Origin: a virus
Virus record (IMG/VR): IMGVR_UViG_3300031711_000023
Span: 1-25,220 of that record
Strand: one strand, 5' to 3'
Length of the DNA: 25,220 nt
Below the pieces are notes generated by a model that was given only the letters and a program-made list of their open reading frames with translations, had not been told where the DNA came from and did no database searches. Made by a program: the position numbers and the translations under genes. Shown piece after piece: positions 6,715-14,688 of the stretch; position 1 is the first letter of the stretch; each line of letters begins with the position of its first letter.

Positions 6715-7986
6715 ATGGCCAGCACTCGAAACGTTATGACAGCAGCCGATGACGACGGCGACGGAACGGAAGTCCTTGCGCCAGTCGAGCAGCAGGCCCC
6801 CACCGATTCTGCCGCGCCGGTCAATGACGACGCCGCCGCCGACCAACAGGCGCCCCAAAATCAGCAAGTCATTACCTCGACGCACCAGCCCAGAGACGGC
6901 GAAATCGTCCCCGACTACGACATCGTTATTGACGACGGGACCGACCAGGACCAAGACGGTGCGCAGCCGGAAGACCGCGCCGCGAACACTCAGGCCGATC
7001 GCCGCCGCCAGGAACCCGCTCCCGGCGCACACGAGTCCCGGTCCAGCCGCCGGATGCGGCAGCGCGCCGCCAAGGAGCGCACCACCGCCGAACTGAGCCG
7101 CACCTATGCCGAAATCGACAATTTACGCCAGCAGCTTGCCGAGGTTACGCAGCGGTACGGCACTGTCGAGCCCCGCCTCAACGAGCTGACCGAGGCCAAT
7201 CTTCGGTCTCAGCGAGAAGGGCTCGAATCCAAAGTGGCCGACGCCGAACGCCGCCACGCCGCCCTCGAAGACGAATACTGGAGCGCCATCGAATCCGGTG
7301 ACATGGCGCGGGCCCGGCAGATCGACCGCGACCGGCAAAATGCCTTTGTCACCAAGACAAAGCTTGGCATGGCGGTCGAAAACTTCGACCAGCTCGTCAA
7401 GCAGCGCCAGTCCCGCTCGCCGGCCGCCGGTGACGAGGACCGCGATCCGCCGCGCCAGACCGAGCAGCGGCAGGCCCCGCAGCGCCAGCAGCAGGCCCCC
7501 AGCGTCAGCCCGGTCGCGACGCGCCTTGCCAAAGACTTCATCGACGGCGATGCACCGTGGTACAACTCGCCGGGCTCCGAACTCGACTCCAGCATTCTCA
7601 CCGCCATCGAAACGTCGGTCGGCAATTCCGGGCTCAACCCGGAGACCGAGGCGTTCTGGGACCGGGTCTATGACCTCGCCACCGAGCGCCTGCCCCACCG
7701 ATTCGCCGCCGACGATACTGCCGCCGCCCGCCAGCCGGCGCCGCGCCCGCAGGCCGCGCGTCAGGCCCCACCGGTGCGCCGCGGCCCCCCGACCGGGGCG
7801 CCCAGCACATCGCGCTCGGCCGGCGGCAACAAGAACGTGTTCCGCCTAACCCCGGAGCGCGCCAAGGCCGCGTTCCAGGCCGGATATATCGATGAGAACA
7901 ACAAGCCCATCGATCGAGCAAAGTTTTTCCAGGTTGCCTCCCAGTGGGCGGCCGAAGACCGTGCCGCACTGCGCACAGGTCGATAG
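6715..7986 (+). CDS. Capsid scaffolding protein
   Basis: A 423-aa protein with low-complexity acidic/Gln/Pro-rich ends and a long coiled coil at about residues 118-230 (ELSRTYAEIDNLRQQLAEVT and following). A second disordered Pro/Arg/Gln region (about 320-375) leads to a C-terminal helical segment (LTPERAKAAFQAGYIDENNK) that could contact the capsid protein, as in other phage scaffolds. Scaffolds direct procapsid assembly and leave before DNA packaging. Position two genes ahead of the decoration-type and capsid genes supports the call. No sequence motif alone proves it. The Shine-Dalgarno is weak (GGGA). Confidence 0.75.
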   Translation: MASTRNVMTAADDDGDGTEVLAPVEQQAPTDSAAPVNDDAAADQQAPQNQQVITSTHQPRDGEIVPDYDIVIDDGTDQDQDGAQPEDRAANTQADRRRQEPAPGAHESRSSRRMRQRAAKERTTAELSRTYAEIDNLRQQLAEVTQRYGTVEPRLNELTEANLRSQREGLESKVADAERRHAALEDEYWSAIESGDMARARQIDRDRQNAFVTKTKLGMAVENFDQLVKQRQSRSPAAGDEDRDPPRQTEQRQAPQRQQQAPSVSPVATRLAKDFIDGDAPWYNSPGSELDSSILTAIETSVGNSGLNPETEAFWDRVYDLATERLPHRFAADDTAAARQPAPRPQAARQAPPVRRGPPTGAPSTSRSAGGNKNVFRLTPERAKAAFQAGYIDENNKPIDRAKFFQVASQWAAEDRAALRTGR

Positions 7987-7998
7987 AGGACTCACACC

Positions 7999-8643
7999 AT
8001 GGTAGATCGCGAAGACAGGCTGACGGCACCGACCAACGAGTCGAAGACGCGGAAGCCCGTGACCAGTACCCCAAAGACCCACAAGAAACCGGGTCCGCAA
8101 AAGGGTGCTCGCCGTCTTGCGCCAGATCCCGTGCGTGATGACGATCCCGACGACCTGCCGCCGGACGACCGGTACACTGTCGACGAATCGGAGAACCTGA
8201 GCGACGAAGAACGCGTCGCCATCTTCATGTCGCCGAACAACCAGTCGGCATTGCCGAACCTTCCCGAGATTCCCGGCTTTCATACCTGTTGGCTCACGAC
8301 ATCGTCCAAAAGCGATACGGTCGCCTCGCGTTTGCGCCAAGGATATACCTTGATCCGCGCAAAGGAGCTTGGCCCAGAATTCCGCGCAATGGGCGTTTCA
8401 AACGGCGACTTCGCCGGCTGCGTGATGATCAACGAAATGATCGCCGCCAAACTTCCGAACCGACTATTCCAGAAAATGATGGCTGAAGCTCATCACGAGG
8501 CCCCGCTCTTCCAGGAAGAGACGATCAGGACCAAGATCGATGCTGCTGCCAATCTGCTGGAAGACCGTGGAAGCCGTCTCATCGAAGGTGATGCAATGCT
8601 GGATCTCGCAAAACGGATACCAGCGCCAGCCTTCGTGCGGTAA
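7999..8643 (+). CDS. Phage head-region protein, unknown
   Basis: A 214-aa protein with AGGA 8 nt before its ATG. Residues 1-40 are basic and disordered, 45-75 very acidic (RDDDPDDLPPDDRY), and 85-214 form a folded domain starting FHTCWLTTSSKSDTVASRLRQGY, then helices with Met and Glu. The motif pattern (WLTT..SKSDTVASRLRQGYTLIRAKELG) looks like a conserved phage protein found between scaffold and capsid genes, but I cannot name its role. It may be a scaffold accessory or minor head protein. Opposite charges of the two N-terminal segments are notable. Confidence 0.65.
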   Translation: MVDREDRLTAPTNESKTRKPVTSTPKTHKKPGPQKGARRLAPDPVRDDDPDDLPPDDRYTVDESENLSDEERVAIFMSPNNQSALPNLPEIPGFHTCWLTTSSKSDTVASRLRQGYTLIRAKELGPEFRAMGVSNGDFAGCVMINEMIAAKLPNRLFQKMMAEAHHEAPLFQEETIRTKIDAAANLLEDRGSRLIEGDAMLDLAKRIPAPAFVR

Positions 8644-8665
8644 GGAGCCCCACGATTCTGCCGAA

Positions 8666-8700
8666 GGTGTCCACGGTTCAACAATGAACGTGGGAGCACC
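8666..8700 (+). promoter_or_regulatory. Hairpin covering the ribosome site of the decoration-type gene
   Basis: GGTGT (8666-8670) pairs with GCACC (8696-8700), CCACG (8671-8675) with CGTGG (8689-8693) and TTCA (8677-8680) with TGAA (8685-8688), around an ACAA loop: 14 pairs with a 1-nt and a 2-nt bulge. The Shine-Dalgarno GGGAG (8692-8696) lies within the 3' arm, 7 nt before the ATG at 8704, so the structure could limit translation initiation. There is no T-tract, so it is not a terminator. Confidence 0.65.
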
Positions 8701-8703
8701 CCA

Positions 8704-9318
8704 ATGGCTTCAACTTCCTCGCCGTATGGCCTTCAGGTCATCAACGACCAGACCGGTCAGGTCCGCCCGTTGACGATTCCGAACGGCATTACGTCCGGCT
8801 ATGCCTCCAATATCTTTTACGGCAGCGCCGTGAAGATCAATCCGACCTACGGCACGCTCGAAGCCGTCACCGCCAACACCGACAAGATTTGTGGGGTGTT
8901 CCTTGGCTGCTTCTACACGCCGACCGGCGGCGATCCGCGTCCGTCACCCTTCTGGCCGACAGGCATGACCTTTGCCTGCGCCGCGGGCACCAACAACGCG
9001 CTCGAAGTGATGTACGCCCAGATCATCCCGGCATGGACTCCCGGAACGCGCTTCCGCATCCAGGCGGATGGCACCGTGGCCCAGCCCCTGCTCGGTTCGC
9101 AGTTCAATCTGTCGAACTTCGTCGCCGGCAACACGGTCACCGGTCTGTCGAACTGCACCGCGGCCTATGCCGGCGTTGCTGCTTCGTCGCAGGGCCAGTT
9201 GGTGCTCGAAGAGTTCTATCCGGGCATCTACAGCGCGGTCGGCGATGCGTACACCGACCTCATCGTGTCGGTCGCGTATCCGCAGATCGTCAGCGGCTAC
9301 CAGACGAGCATCGGCTAA
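8704..9318 (+). CDS. Head decoration/stabilisation-type protein
   Basis: A 204-aa beta-rich protein with many Gly, Thr, Asn and Tyr residues and few charges. It begins SSPYGLQVINDQTGQVRPLT and continues with NGITSGYASNIFYGSAVKIN and CGVFLGCFYTPTGGDP, a pattern I associate with small virion proteins encoded just before the capsid gene in podovirus-like phages. A role as decoration or head-stabilising protein is inferred from size, beta content and position 39 nt ahead of the capsid gene. Its ribosome site is inside a strong hairpin. Confidence 0.6.
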   Translation: MASTSSPYGLQVINDQTGQVRPLTIPNGITSGYASNIFYGSAVKINPTYGTLEAVTANTDKICGVFLGCFYTPTGGDPRPSPFWPTGMTFACAAGTNNALEVMYAQIIPAWTPGTRFRIQADGTVAQPLLGSQFNLSNFVAGNTVTGLSNCTAAYAGVAASSQGQLVLEEFYPGIYSAVGDAYTDLIVSVAYPQIVSGYQTSIG

Positions 9319-9357
9319 CGGCCAGACTCGCCCAACCATCTATAAGGAGAGACCTTA

Positions 9358-10275
9358 ATGGCCACCCCGATGACATCAGCGCTCTTCAAGAGCATTGTGT
9401 CCCCGATCTTGAACACCGAATTCGACGGCGTCTACGACCAGCGCGAAGACGAGTGGAAAGGCCCGTTCAAGGAGATCACCGGTATTGCCCGCAGCTACCA
9501 CGAGGAACCGTTCCTCTATGGCTTCGGCGCGGCCCCGGAACTTCCGGACGGCGCCCCCGTCACCTATCAGTCCGGCGGCGAGTTGTTCCGCAAGCGCTAC
9601 CAGTACAAGGTCTACGGCCTTGCCTTTGCGCTTACCCAGATCCTGGTGGAAGACGGCGATCACATCGCCATCGGCCAGATATACTCGCGCCACCTCGCAC
9701 AGTCCCTGGTCGAGACCAAGGAAACGCTGTGCGCCAACGTGTTCAACCGGTCGTTCAACTCCAGCTATGCCGGCGGTGATGGCGTCAGCCTGATCAGCGC
9801 GGCGCATCCCCTGGCCACCGGCGGCTACTGGTCGAACCAGCTCGCCTCCTCGGCCGCCCTGTCGCAGACCTCCGTCGAGCAGATGCTTACGCAGATCCGC
9901 AACTCGGTCGACGCCAACGGCAAGAAGATCAACCTCAAGCCGCGCGCCCTCGTCGTCGCTCCCGCCAACGAACTCCAGGCCGAAGTCATCTTGAATTCAA
10001 TCCTGCGTTCCTCGACCGGCAACAACGACCTGAACCCGATCAAGTCGAAGAACCTCCTGCCGGAAGGCGCCTACACGGTGAGCCGTCTGACCTCGCCGAC
10101 GGCGTGGTGGATCATCACCAATGCTCCGGAAGGCAACAAGGTCGTGGTTCGTCGGCAGGTCAAGCGCTCGATGGAGGGCGACTTCGAGACGGACAGCATG
10201 AAGTACAAGGCCACTTCGCGCTATGCCGTCGGCAACAGCGATCCTCGGGCCGACTTCGGAACGCCGGGGCTCTGA
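9358..10275 (+). CDS. Major capsid protein
   Basis: A 305-aa protein with AAGGAG 8 nt before the ATG, a strong ribosome site as expected for the most abundant virion protein. Features shared with HK97-fold capsid proteins of podovirus-like phages: an N-terminal helix region, GYGVAF-like KVYGLAFALTQILVEDGD (about residues 83-100), DGVSLISAAHPLATGGYWSN (about 141-160), PRALVVAPANELQAEVIL (about 196-213) and a C-terminal basic/beta segment. It builds the icosahedral shell with the portal and scaffold encoded upstream. A hairpin and T-run follow the gene. HK97 fold is inferred, since sequence alone is rarely decisive. Confidence 0.85.
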   Translation: MATPMTSALFKSIVSPILNTEFDGVYDQREDEWKGPFKEITGIARSYHEEPFLYGFGAAPELPDGAPVTYQSGGELFRKRYQYKVYGLAFALTQILVEDGDHIAIGQIYSRHLAQSLVETKETLCANVFNRSFNSSYAGGDGVSLISAAHPLATGGYWSNQLASSAALSQTSVEQMLTQIRNSVDANGKKINLKPRALVVAPANELQAEVILNSILRSSTGNNDLNPIKSKNLLPEGAYTVSRLTSPTAWWIITNAPEGNKVVVRRQVKRSMEGDFETDSMKYKATSRYAVGNSDPRADFGTPGL

Positions 10276-10292
10276 GCCAACGTTCCTACGCG

Positions 10293-10346
10293 GGTCCGAC
10301 AAGACGATTGCATAGCGCAGCGTTTCGTCGGACCTGACCGGGTTTT
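10293..10346 (+). terminator. Hairpin and T-run after capsid gene, possible terminator
   Basis: GGTCCGAC (10293-10300) pairs perfectly with GTCGGACC (10327-10334); AGACG/CGTTT pairs (one G-T) extend the stem past one A-C mismatch, leaving a 14-nt loop. TTTT (10343-10346) begins 8 nt after the stem, farther than in an efficient intrinsic terminator. It may be a partial terminator or a 3'-end protector giving more capsid than downstream mRNA. Confidence 0.5.
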
Positions 10347-10351
10347 AATTC

Positions 10352-10371
10352 GCGCCCCGATGAGGTGGCGC
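10352..10371 (+). promoter_or_regulatory. Leader hairpin before beta-helix gene
   Basis: GCGCC (10352-10356) pairs with GGCGC (10367-10371), extended by CC/GG (10357-10358 with 10364-10365) past a bulged T, loop GATGA. A strong AAGGAGG ribosome site and the ATG at 10385 follow. It has the same layout as the four repeated leader hairpins but a different sequence. Confidence 0.4.
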
Positions 10372-10384
10372 TAAGGAGGCTGAA

Positions 10385-11392
10385 ATGGCCCTTGACATCG
10401 AAACCACCAACTTCCCGAACGGCATCTCGTCCTATGGCGCGCTGACGTTTGGCGTTGGCGGCATTCTTCCGTTCGGCGGAAAGTACTTCTGGGTCGACGA
10501 GACTAATGGCTCGGATGGCAACTCCGGCGCCGCCAATCGTCCCTTTGCCACGATCGATGCGGCCTATGCGCAGATGCGCGACGGCTATAACGATGTGTGC
10601 TTCTTCTCTGGCTCCGTTCACCTCGGCGCAACGCTGGCGTGGAGCAAGTCAAAGACCCACCTTGTCGGCCTGTGCGCACCCACTAAGCGCGGCAAGCGGG
10701 CCCGTCTCTCGCCAGCAACAACGCTGGCCGGAACGGCGGGCTTCAACAAACTGGTCGAGGTCAGCGGCCAGGGCTGCATGTTTGCCAACTTCCAGGCGTT
10801 CTACGGCTTCTCCAATACCGCGGCGGCGCTCATTGCGTGGTCGGAGATCGGCGGTCGCAACAGCTACGACAATGTCGAGTTCCTTGGCTTTGGCGATGGC
10901 ACGGCGGGTACTGGAACGGCCAACCTGACCGGGGCTCGCGCGCTCAAGATCGCCGCGGACGAAGGCGAGGTGACGTTCCGCAACTGCGTGTTCGGGGTCG
11001 ACACCACGACCAGAAACGTCACCAACTATACGGTGGAAATCGCGCCGGATACCGTGTCTGGCGTCGGCACACCGCGTATCTACTTCGAAAACTGCGACTT
11101 CGAAGCCTATCTCGGCGCCTCTGGCGACGCTTCCTCGCATCTTCTTGTCGGTGCAGGCGGCATTGATCGGTATGTCAAATTCATCAATACCCGCTTTGGC
11201 AACGAAGTGTCGGCCGGCGCCACTGTTATGGCTCAGGTCTTCAATGTCGTACTGGCAGCGGGCGGCGCAGTCCGCCTATACGACAGCGCGTTCTACGGCG
11301 CCACGGCTTGGCAGACCGCGCCAACCGCCAACGTCCAGATGAACATGACCGCGCCATCCGCCAACGGCGGCAAGGCAATTACGGTCGCATAA
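10385..11392 (+). CDS. Beta-helix virion protein
   Basis: A 335-aa protein with AAGGAGG just upstream. Residues about 33-60 (KYFWVDETNGSDGNSGAANR then PFATIDAAY) match the N-terminal signature of right-handed parallel beta-helix (pectate-lyase-like/DUF1565-type) proteins, and the rest has rungs with repeated F.N..F patterns (VTFRNCVFG, IYFENCDFE, VKFINTRFG). No catalytic triad is evident. Encoded next to the capsid gene, it may be a head fibre or capsid-surface protein; a tailspike-like enzyme is less likely given its position. The first 30 residues probably form the attachment part. Confidence 0.7.
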   Translation: MALDIETTNFPNGISSYGALTFGVGGILPFGGKYFWVDETNGSDGNSGAANRPFATIDAAYAQMRDGYNDVCFFSGSVHLGATLAWSKSKTHLVGLCAPTKRGKRARLSPATTLAGTAGFNKLVEVSGQGCMFANFQAFYGFSNTAAALIAWSEIGGRNSYDNVEFLGFGDGTAGTGTANLTGARALKIAADEGEVTFRNCVFGVDTTTRNVTNYTVEIAPDTVSGVGTPRIYFENCDFEAYLGASGDASSHLLVGAGGIDRYVKFINTRFGNEVSAGATVMAQVFNVVLAAGGAVRLYDSAFYGATAWQTAPTANVQMNMTAPSANGGKAITVA

Positions 11393-11401
11393 GGAGAAGT
11401 C

Positions 11402-11761
11402 ATGACCGACGAACCAGTCCAGACCCAAGAACCGGAGGCGGCCACGTCGGCCGCCGATCCGGCACCAGCCGAGACCTCCGCGCCAGTGGAGACCACGGCC
11501 CCCGCCGCCACTGCCGAGCCGCAGGTCGACACCCCTGTGGCCGCCAGCACCGGCGAAACGGAAGCCAGTTCTACGGCGTCAACAGCGACGGCAGCGGCAG
11601 AACCGGCAACACTCTCGAAAGCCGAATCCTTCCGTGTGAAGGCCAAGGCCAATGCTCGAACAGCCTTGGCCAAGCAGTTGTTCCGCGGCTCCCCGGCCTT
11701 CGAAGATCTGCTTGCCGTTGCCGACGCCATTATCGATACCCTGGCGGATGACGACCTTTAG
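11402..11761 (+). CDS. Ala/Thr/Glu-rich protein with helical C-terminus
   Basis: A 119-aa protein; its AAGGAG ribosome site overlaps the previous stop. Residues 1-70 are a low-complexity run of Ala, Thr, Pro, Glu and Ser, probably disordered and acidic. Residues 72-119 (SKAESFRVKAKANARTALAK, then FEDLLAVADAIIDTL) form likely helices. No named family. Location among head genes and tight spacing suggest a minor virion or assembly factor. Confidence 0.6.
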   Translation: MTDEPVQTQEPEAATSAADPAPAETSAPVETTAPAATAEPQVDTPVAASTGETEASSTASTATAAAEPATLSKAESFRVKAKANARTALAKQLFRGSPAFEDLLAVADAIIDTLADDDL

Positions 11762-11774
11762 GGAGTGACGTTTC

Positions 11775-12461
11775 ATGTCCCATCCGATGATCCAGGATTT
11801 GCAAATCACGGCGGCTGTTGCCAACGGCGTGGCACTGGCTCAATCGCTTGGCGCCGCTGGAAATCTGACGCTTAACGGCTCTCTGGTTTCCGGCGGCGTT
11901 GCCACACTGGACAGTGGGGGTGCGGCCCGGCGCCTCATCATCTCCTCGGTTGGCGACGATCACTTGCTGACCTGGACCATCACTGGCACCAAACTCGATC
12001 CCGGTAATCCAACCAACTCCGTTGCGGCGACCGAGACACTGGCCGGTGCCAACGCTGGCGATGCGATGAGCCTGACCGACTTCTTGACGGTCACCAACAT
12101 CGCGGGGTCCGGCGCCACGGCAGCCAACGTCACGGCAGGAACAAACGGATGGGCTTCGGCACCAGCGGTTCCCCTCGACAACTACGAGCCGCTTTTTCAG
12201 GCATCGGCTGTCGCCTACGTGCTTTCCGGGGCCCCCACGTACCAACTCGATGTCACCTACGATGACGTCTACGGGACGTGGCTGAAGCCTGGTCAGCCCA
12301 TCATCTGGCTGCCCTGGGACGACTTGGTCAATCAACACGGAACCGGCAAGACCGTGCTTTCGGAATCCCGTGGTGTGGCGCCGGTGCGCGCCGCTCGGTG
12401 GACCCTGACGGCAGTTGGCGGCATCAGGGGGACTATCCTCCAGCAGCGCGGTCCAGTGTAG
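11775..12461 (+). CDS. Virion structural protein, beta-rich
   Basis: A 228-aa protein with GGGAG 9 nt before the ATG. It resembles a common phage structural protein: an N-terminal AVANGVALAQSLGAAGNLTLNG followed by ARRLIISSVGDDHLLTWTIT and GANAGDAMSLTDFLTVTNI. The fold should be a beta-sandwich. Its C-terminal part (TWLKPGQPIIWLPWDDLVNQ) is aromatic. It is not possible to tell from sequence whether it belongs to the head surface or the tail; the position between head and tail genes fits either. Virion role likely. Confidence 0.68.
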   Translation: MSHPMIQDLQITAAVANGVALAQSLGAAGNLTLNGSLVSGGVATLDSGGAARRLIISSVGDDHLLTWTITGTKLDPGNPTNSVAATETLAGANAGDAMSLTDFLTVTNIAGSGATAANVTAGTNGWASAPAVPLDNYEPLFQASAVAYVLSGAPTYQLDVTYDDVYGTWLKPGQPIIWLPWDDLVNQHGTGKTVLSESRGVAPVRAARWTLTAVGGIRGTILQQRGPV

Positions 12462-12472
12462 GAGGGTATCCC

Positions 12473-12949
12473 GTGGTCAAGTATCTCAGGGACGGCGAGG
12501 ACTTCTCCGCCCACCACTTCGCCGTATCGCGATCGTCTGGCCCTACCAAACTGGCCCAGGGCGGCCAGGTCCGGCGCGGCCCAGGCATCCCCATGGACGC
12601 CGACACTCCCATTCCGCCGTCCAAACTCGGAACGCCGCCCACGAAGCCAGCCAGGCGCCAGGCGCCGCCGTCCCGCGCCCCGGCACCAAAGCAGACCAAG
12701 ACATCAGCCCGGACCGATCCGCTCGACGACGGGACCGATTATTACCCGCCCGGCGAGGCCAAAGGCGGCTTCATAAAGGCTGCAGTCCATAGGCCTGGGC
12801 GCCTGAAGGCCATGGCCAAACGCGAAGGCATCTCCACCCTCCAAGCTGCCGAGAAGGCAAGCCACAGCCCTGACCCGTCGCTACGGGCTGCTGGCAACCT
12901 CGGCAAGCGTTTCATCAGCGGCGATTTCTCCCACAAGAAGAAGGGCTAA
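12473..12949 (+). CDS. Small basic phage protein, GTG start
   Basis: GTG at 12473 has GGAGGG six nt upstream, much better than an upstream in-frame ATG at 12278 that would overlap the previous gene by 184 nt. The 158-aa product has an N-terminal KYLRDGEDFSAHHFAVSRS segment, a Pro/Lys/Arg-rich disordered middle (residues 35-90) and a C-terminal helical unit (GRLKAMAKREGISTLQAAEK) ending RFISGDFSHKKKG. It is strongly positive. The next gene has a similar basic style. It may bind DNA or act in head completion, but no family is recognised. Confidence 0.65.
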   Translation: MVKYLRDGEDFSAHHFAVSRSSGPTKLAQGGQVRRGPGIPMDADTPIPPSKLGTPPTKPARRQAPPSRAPAPKQTKTSARTDPLDDGTDYYPPGEAKGGFIKAAVHRPGRLKAMAKREGISTLQAAEKASHSPDPSLRAAGNLGKRFISGDFSHKKKG

Positions 12950-12953
12950 GGCC

Positions 12954-13622
12954 ATGGGCAAGAACATCGTACATTTGCCGGAGGGTCAGGACTTTTTCGG
13001 CGGTCCGGCCGGCAAGCACACCGCCATGATGAAGGATTTCGGGTTCAAGGAATCGATCGGTAGCGGCAAGTCGCCGGTGGCGAAAGCGCATGGCGGACGG
13101 ATGTGCAAGGCAGATGGAGGGAAGGTCGAGAAGGTACCAGTTCCAAAACCGAGGCCGGATATCCGCGGCGATTACGACCAGATCAGCAAGGCATACGACG
13201 AGCCCGGCATGGGCCTAATTTCGCATACGTCGTACATGCACAAGCGCACGGGGAAAGAAACGCCAGACATCCCCAAGAAGGCACTTCCTCTTGCCAAGGG
13301 CGGCATGGTCCACGACGACGCTGCAGCCGACAAGGTGATGATCAAGAAGGGCATCAGCCAGCACGAGACCCAGGAGCACGGCGGCAAGCATGCCGACATC
13401 AAACTGCGCCGCGGTGGCAAGCCCAAACTCCCAAAATCTGCCAAGCCGTTACGCCGGTTCATGCGGCGACCGCCGATCCAAAAACCGCCAATCCTTCCGA
13501 CCGCATCGTCGCCCGGTTCCGCGCTCAACAGTGCGGCCCCTCCGGCCCCCGACTTCACCGCGACCGCCGGACCGCCGCCAAATTCCGGTGTCACGCCGAT
13601 GCGCCGCGGTGGCCGATGTTGA
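12954..13622 (+). CDS. Basic protein with repeated Gly-Gly motifs
   Basis: A 222-aa protein starting 4 nt after the previous stop. It carries repeated short GG motifs in a basic setting (KAHGGRM, KADGGKV, LAKGGMV, LRRGGKP, MRRGGRC) and His/Lys-rich linkers; the last 60 residues are Pro/Ala-rich. No globular family is recognised. GG motifs of this type occur in several uncharacterised phage virion proteins. It ends the second head/virion unit; leader element B follows. Confidence 0.6.
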   Translation: MGKNIVHLPEGQDFFGGPAGKHTAMMKDFGFKESIGSGKSPVAKAHGGRMCKADGGKVEKVPVPKPRPDIRGDYDQISKAYDEPGMGLISHTSYMHKRTGKETPDIPKKALPLAKGGMVHDDAAADKVMIKKGISQHETQEHGGKHADIKLRRGGKPKLPKSAKPLRRFMRRPPIQKPPILPTASSPGSALNSAAPPAPDFTATAGPPPNSGVTPMRRGGRC

Positions 13623-13642
13623 TGACGCTGCCGTAGTGATAT

Positions 13643-13687
13643 GGTAGCCTTGTTTTCAGCAATCCGAGTTGGCGCATGGCCGCCGGC
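13643..13687 (+). promoter_or_regulatory. Repeated leader element B (before signal-peptide gene)
   Basis: GGTAGCCTTG (13643-13652), then arms GTTGGCG (13668-13674) and CGCCGGC (13681-13687) with a 6-nt loop. The ATG at 13713 follows 25 nt after the stem, with AAAGGAG between. Same element as A, C and D; the GGTA motif matches the others less well in its second half. Confidence 0.6.
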
Positions 13688-13712
13688 TATCCTTCCAAAG
13701 GAGCCCGTGGCC

Positions 13713-14687
13713 ATGCGCCGTTTTCTTTCCAGCCTGATTCTTATCTTCCTCGCCACCGTGGCCGCCGCCGCCCAAAGCGTGCAGCCGTTTTCGCCCACGG
13801 CGACACCTGTCACGCTTGCGGTCACCGCTTCATCGGCGCGTGTGGCTCTGCCGTCAACAAGTCCAACAGCGCTAATCGTCAATACCGGCTCGAATGCGGC
13901 CTACATCGTGTTGGGAAATTCGAGTGTTGTGGCAACGACGTCCAATCTTCTGCTCAATCCCGGGTGTCCGTTTGCCCACAATTCAAGCGGCCAGACCTAT
14001 CTTGCGGCAATTACCGCGACATCCACAACGACCCTGTCAATCTCTACCGGATCAGGACTTCCCACACTTCCAAACAGCGGGTGTGTGATTTCAGGGGTCA
14101 TTTCCGGCACCGTTACTGCAAACCAAGGCACCGCAGGCGCGAACGCGTGGCCGGTCAAGATCGACCAGACTACGCCCGGCACGACCAATGGGGTGGTGGT
14201 GAACTCAGGCACGGTCAGCGTTGGTGGTGAATTTCAGCAATCCGCAACGCTTACGGTCGCAGCCTCGTCGCACGCAGCCAATCAATGCCTCGGGCCGACG
14301 CAGTCGTTCACGGTTACCACGCTCGCAAATGGTGGCGTGATCCTCGACAACGTCAGCCTGCGTTGGCAGACGGGGCTGACGTCCCCGGTCGCGTTCTATA
14401 TTTTCAACGCTCAGCCCACTGCGTGCGACGATGGCGCGACTTTTGCGCTTTCCGCCGCAGACGACGACAAGCGCCCGCCCGGTGGGTATTTTGTCATTAC
14501 CCCCTCGACCATGCAAGGCGTGACACAGACGAGTGGCGTCTATAATAATATGGCTATGCACATGAAGGCCGATGCGGCGGGTAAGATATGGATACAGGCC
14601 GTGACGACCGCGACTGTATCGCCGGGCTCGGTCGGCGACCCGCACGTTTCCATCAATGGTATGTGGGACAATACCGCGGGGCTGTAA
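13713..14687 (+). CDS. Virion-like beta protein with signal peptide
   Basis: A 324-aa protein whose first 22 residues (MRRFLSSLILIFLATVAAAAQS) form a classical signal peptide. The body looks like a phage structural domain: SPTALIVNTGSNAAYIVLGN and YLAAITATSTTTLSISTGSG (about residues 45-120), then ANAWPVKIDQTTPGTTNGVV and a C-terminal beta domain. The four Cys all lie in the exported part, consistent with disulfides. ATG 13713 has AAAGGAG 9 nt upstream; a GTG at 13707 in the same frame is possible. A signal peptide is odd for a virion protein, which normally assembles in the cytoplasm; it may act in the periplasm or host envelope. Confidence 0.7.
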   Translation: MRRFLSSLILIFLATVAAAAQSVQPFSPTATPVTLAVTASSARVALPSTSPTALIVNTGSNAAYIVLGNSSVVATTSNLLLNPGCPFAHNSSGQTYLAAITATSTTTLSISTGSGLPTLPNSGCVISGVISGTVTANQGTAGANAWPVKIDQTTPGTTNGVVVNSGTVSVGGEFQQSATLTVAASSHAANQCLGPTQSFTVTTLANGGVILDNVSLRWQTGLTSPVAFYIFNAQPTACDDGATFALSAADDDKRPPGGYFVITPSTMQGVTQTSGVYNNMAMHMKADAAGKIWIQAVTTATVSPGSVGDPHVSINGMWDNTAGL

Positions 14688-14688
14688 G

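Noticed and set aside
8889-9779. Plus-strand frame of 296 codons across decoration-type and capsid genes
   Set aside because: Arg-rich shadow in another frame of two strongly supported genes.
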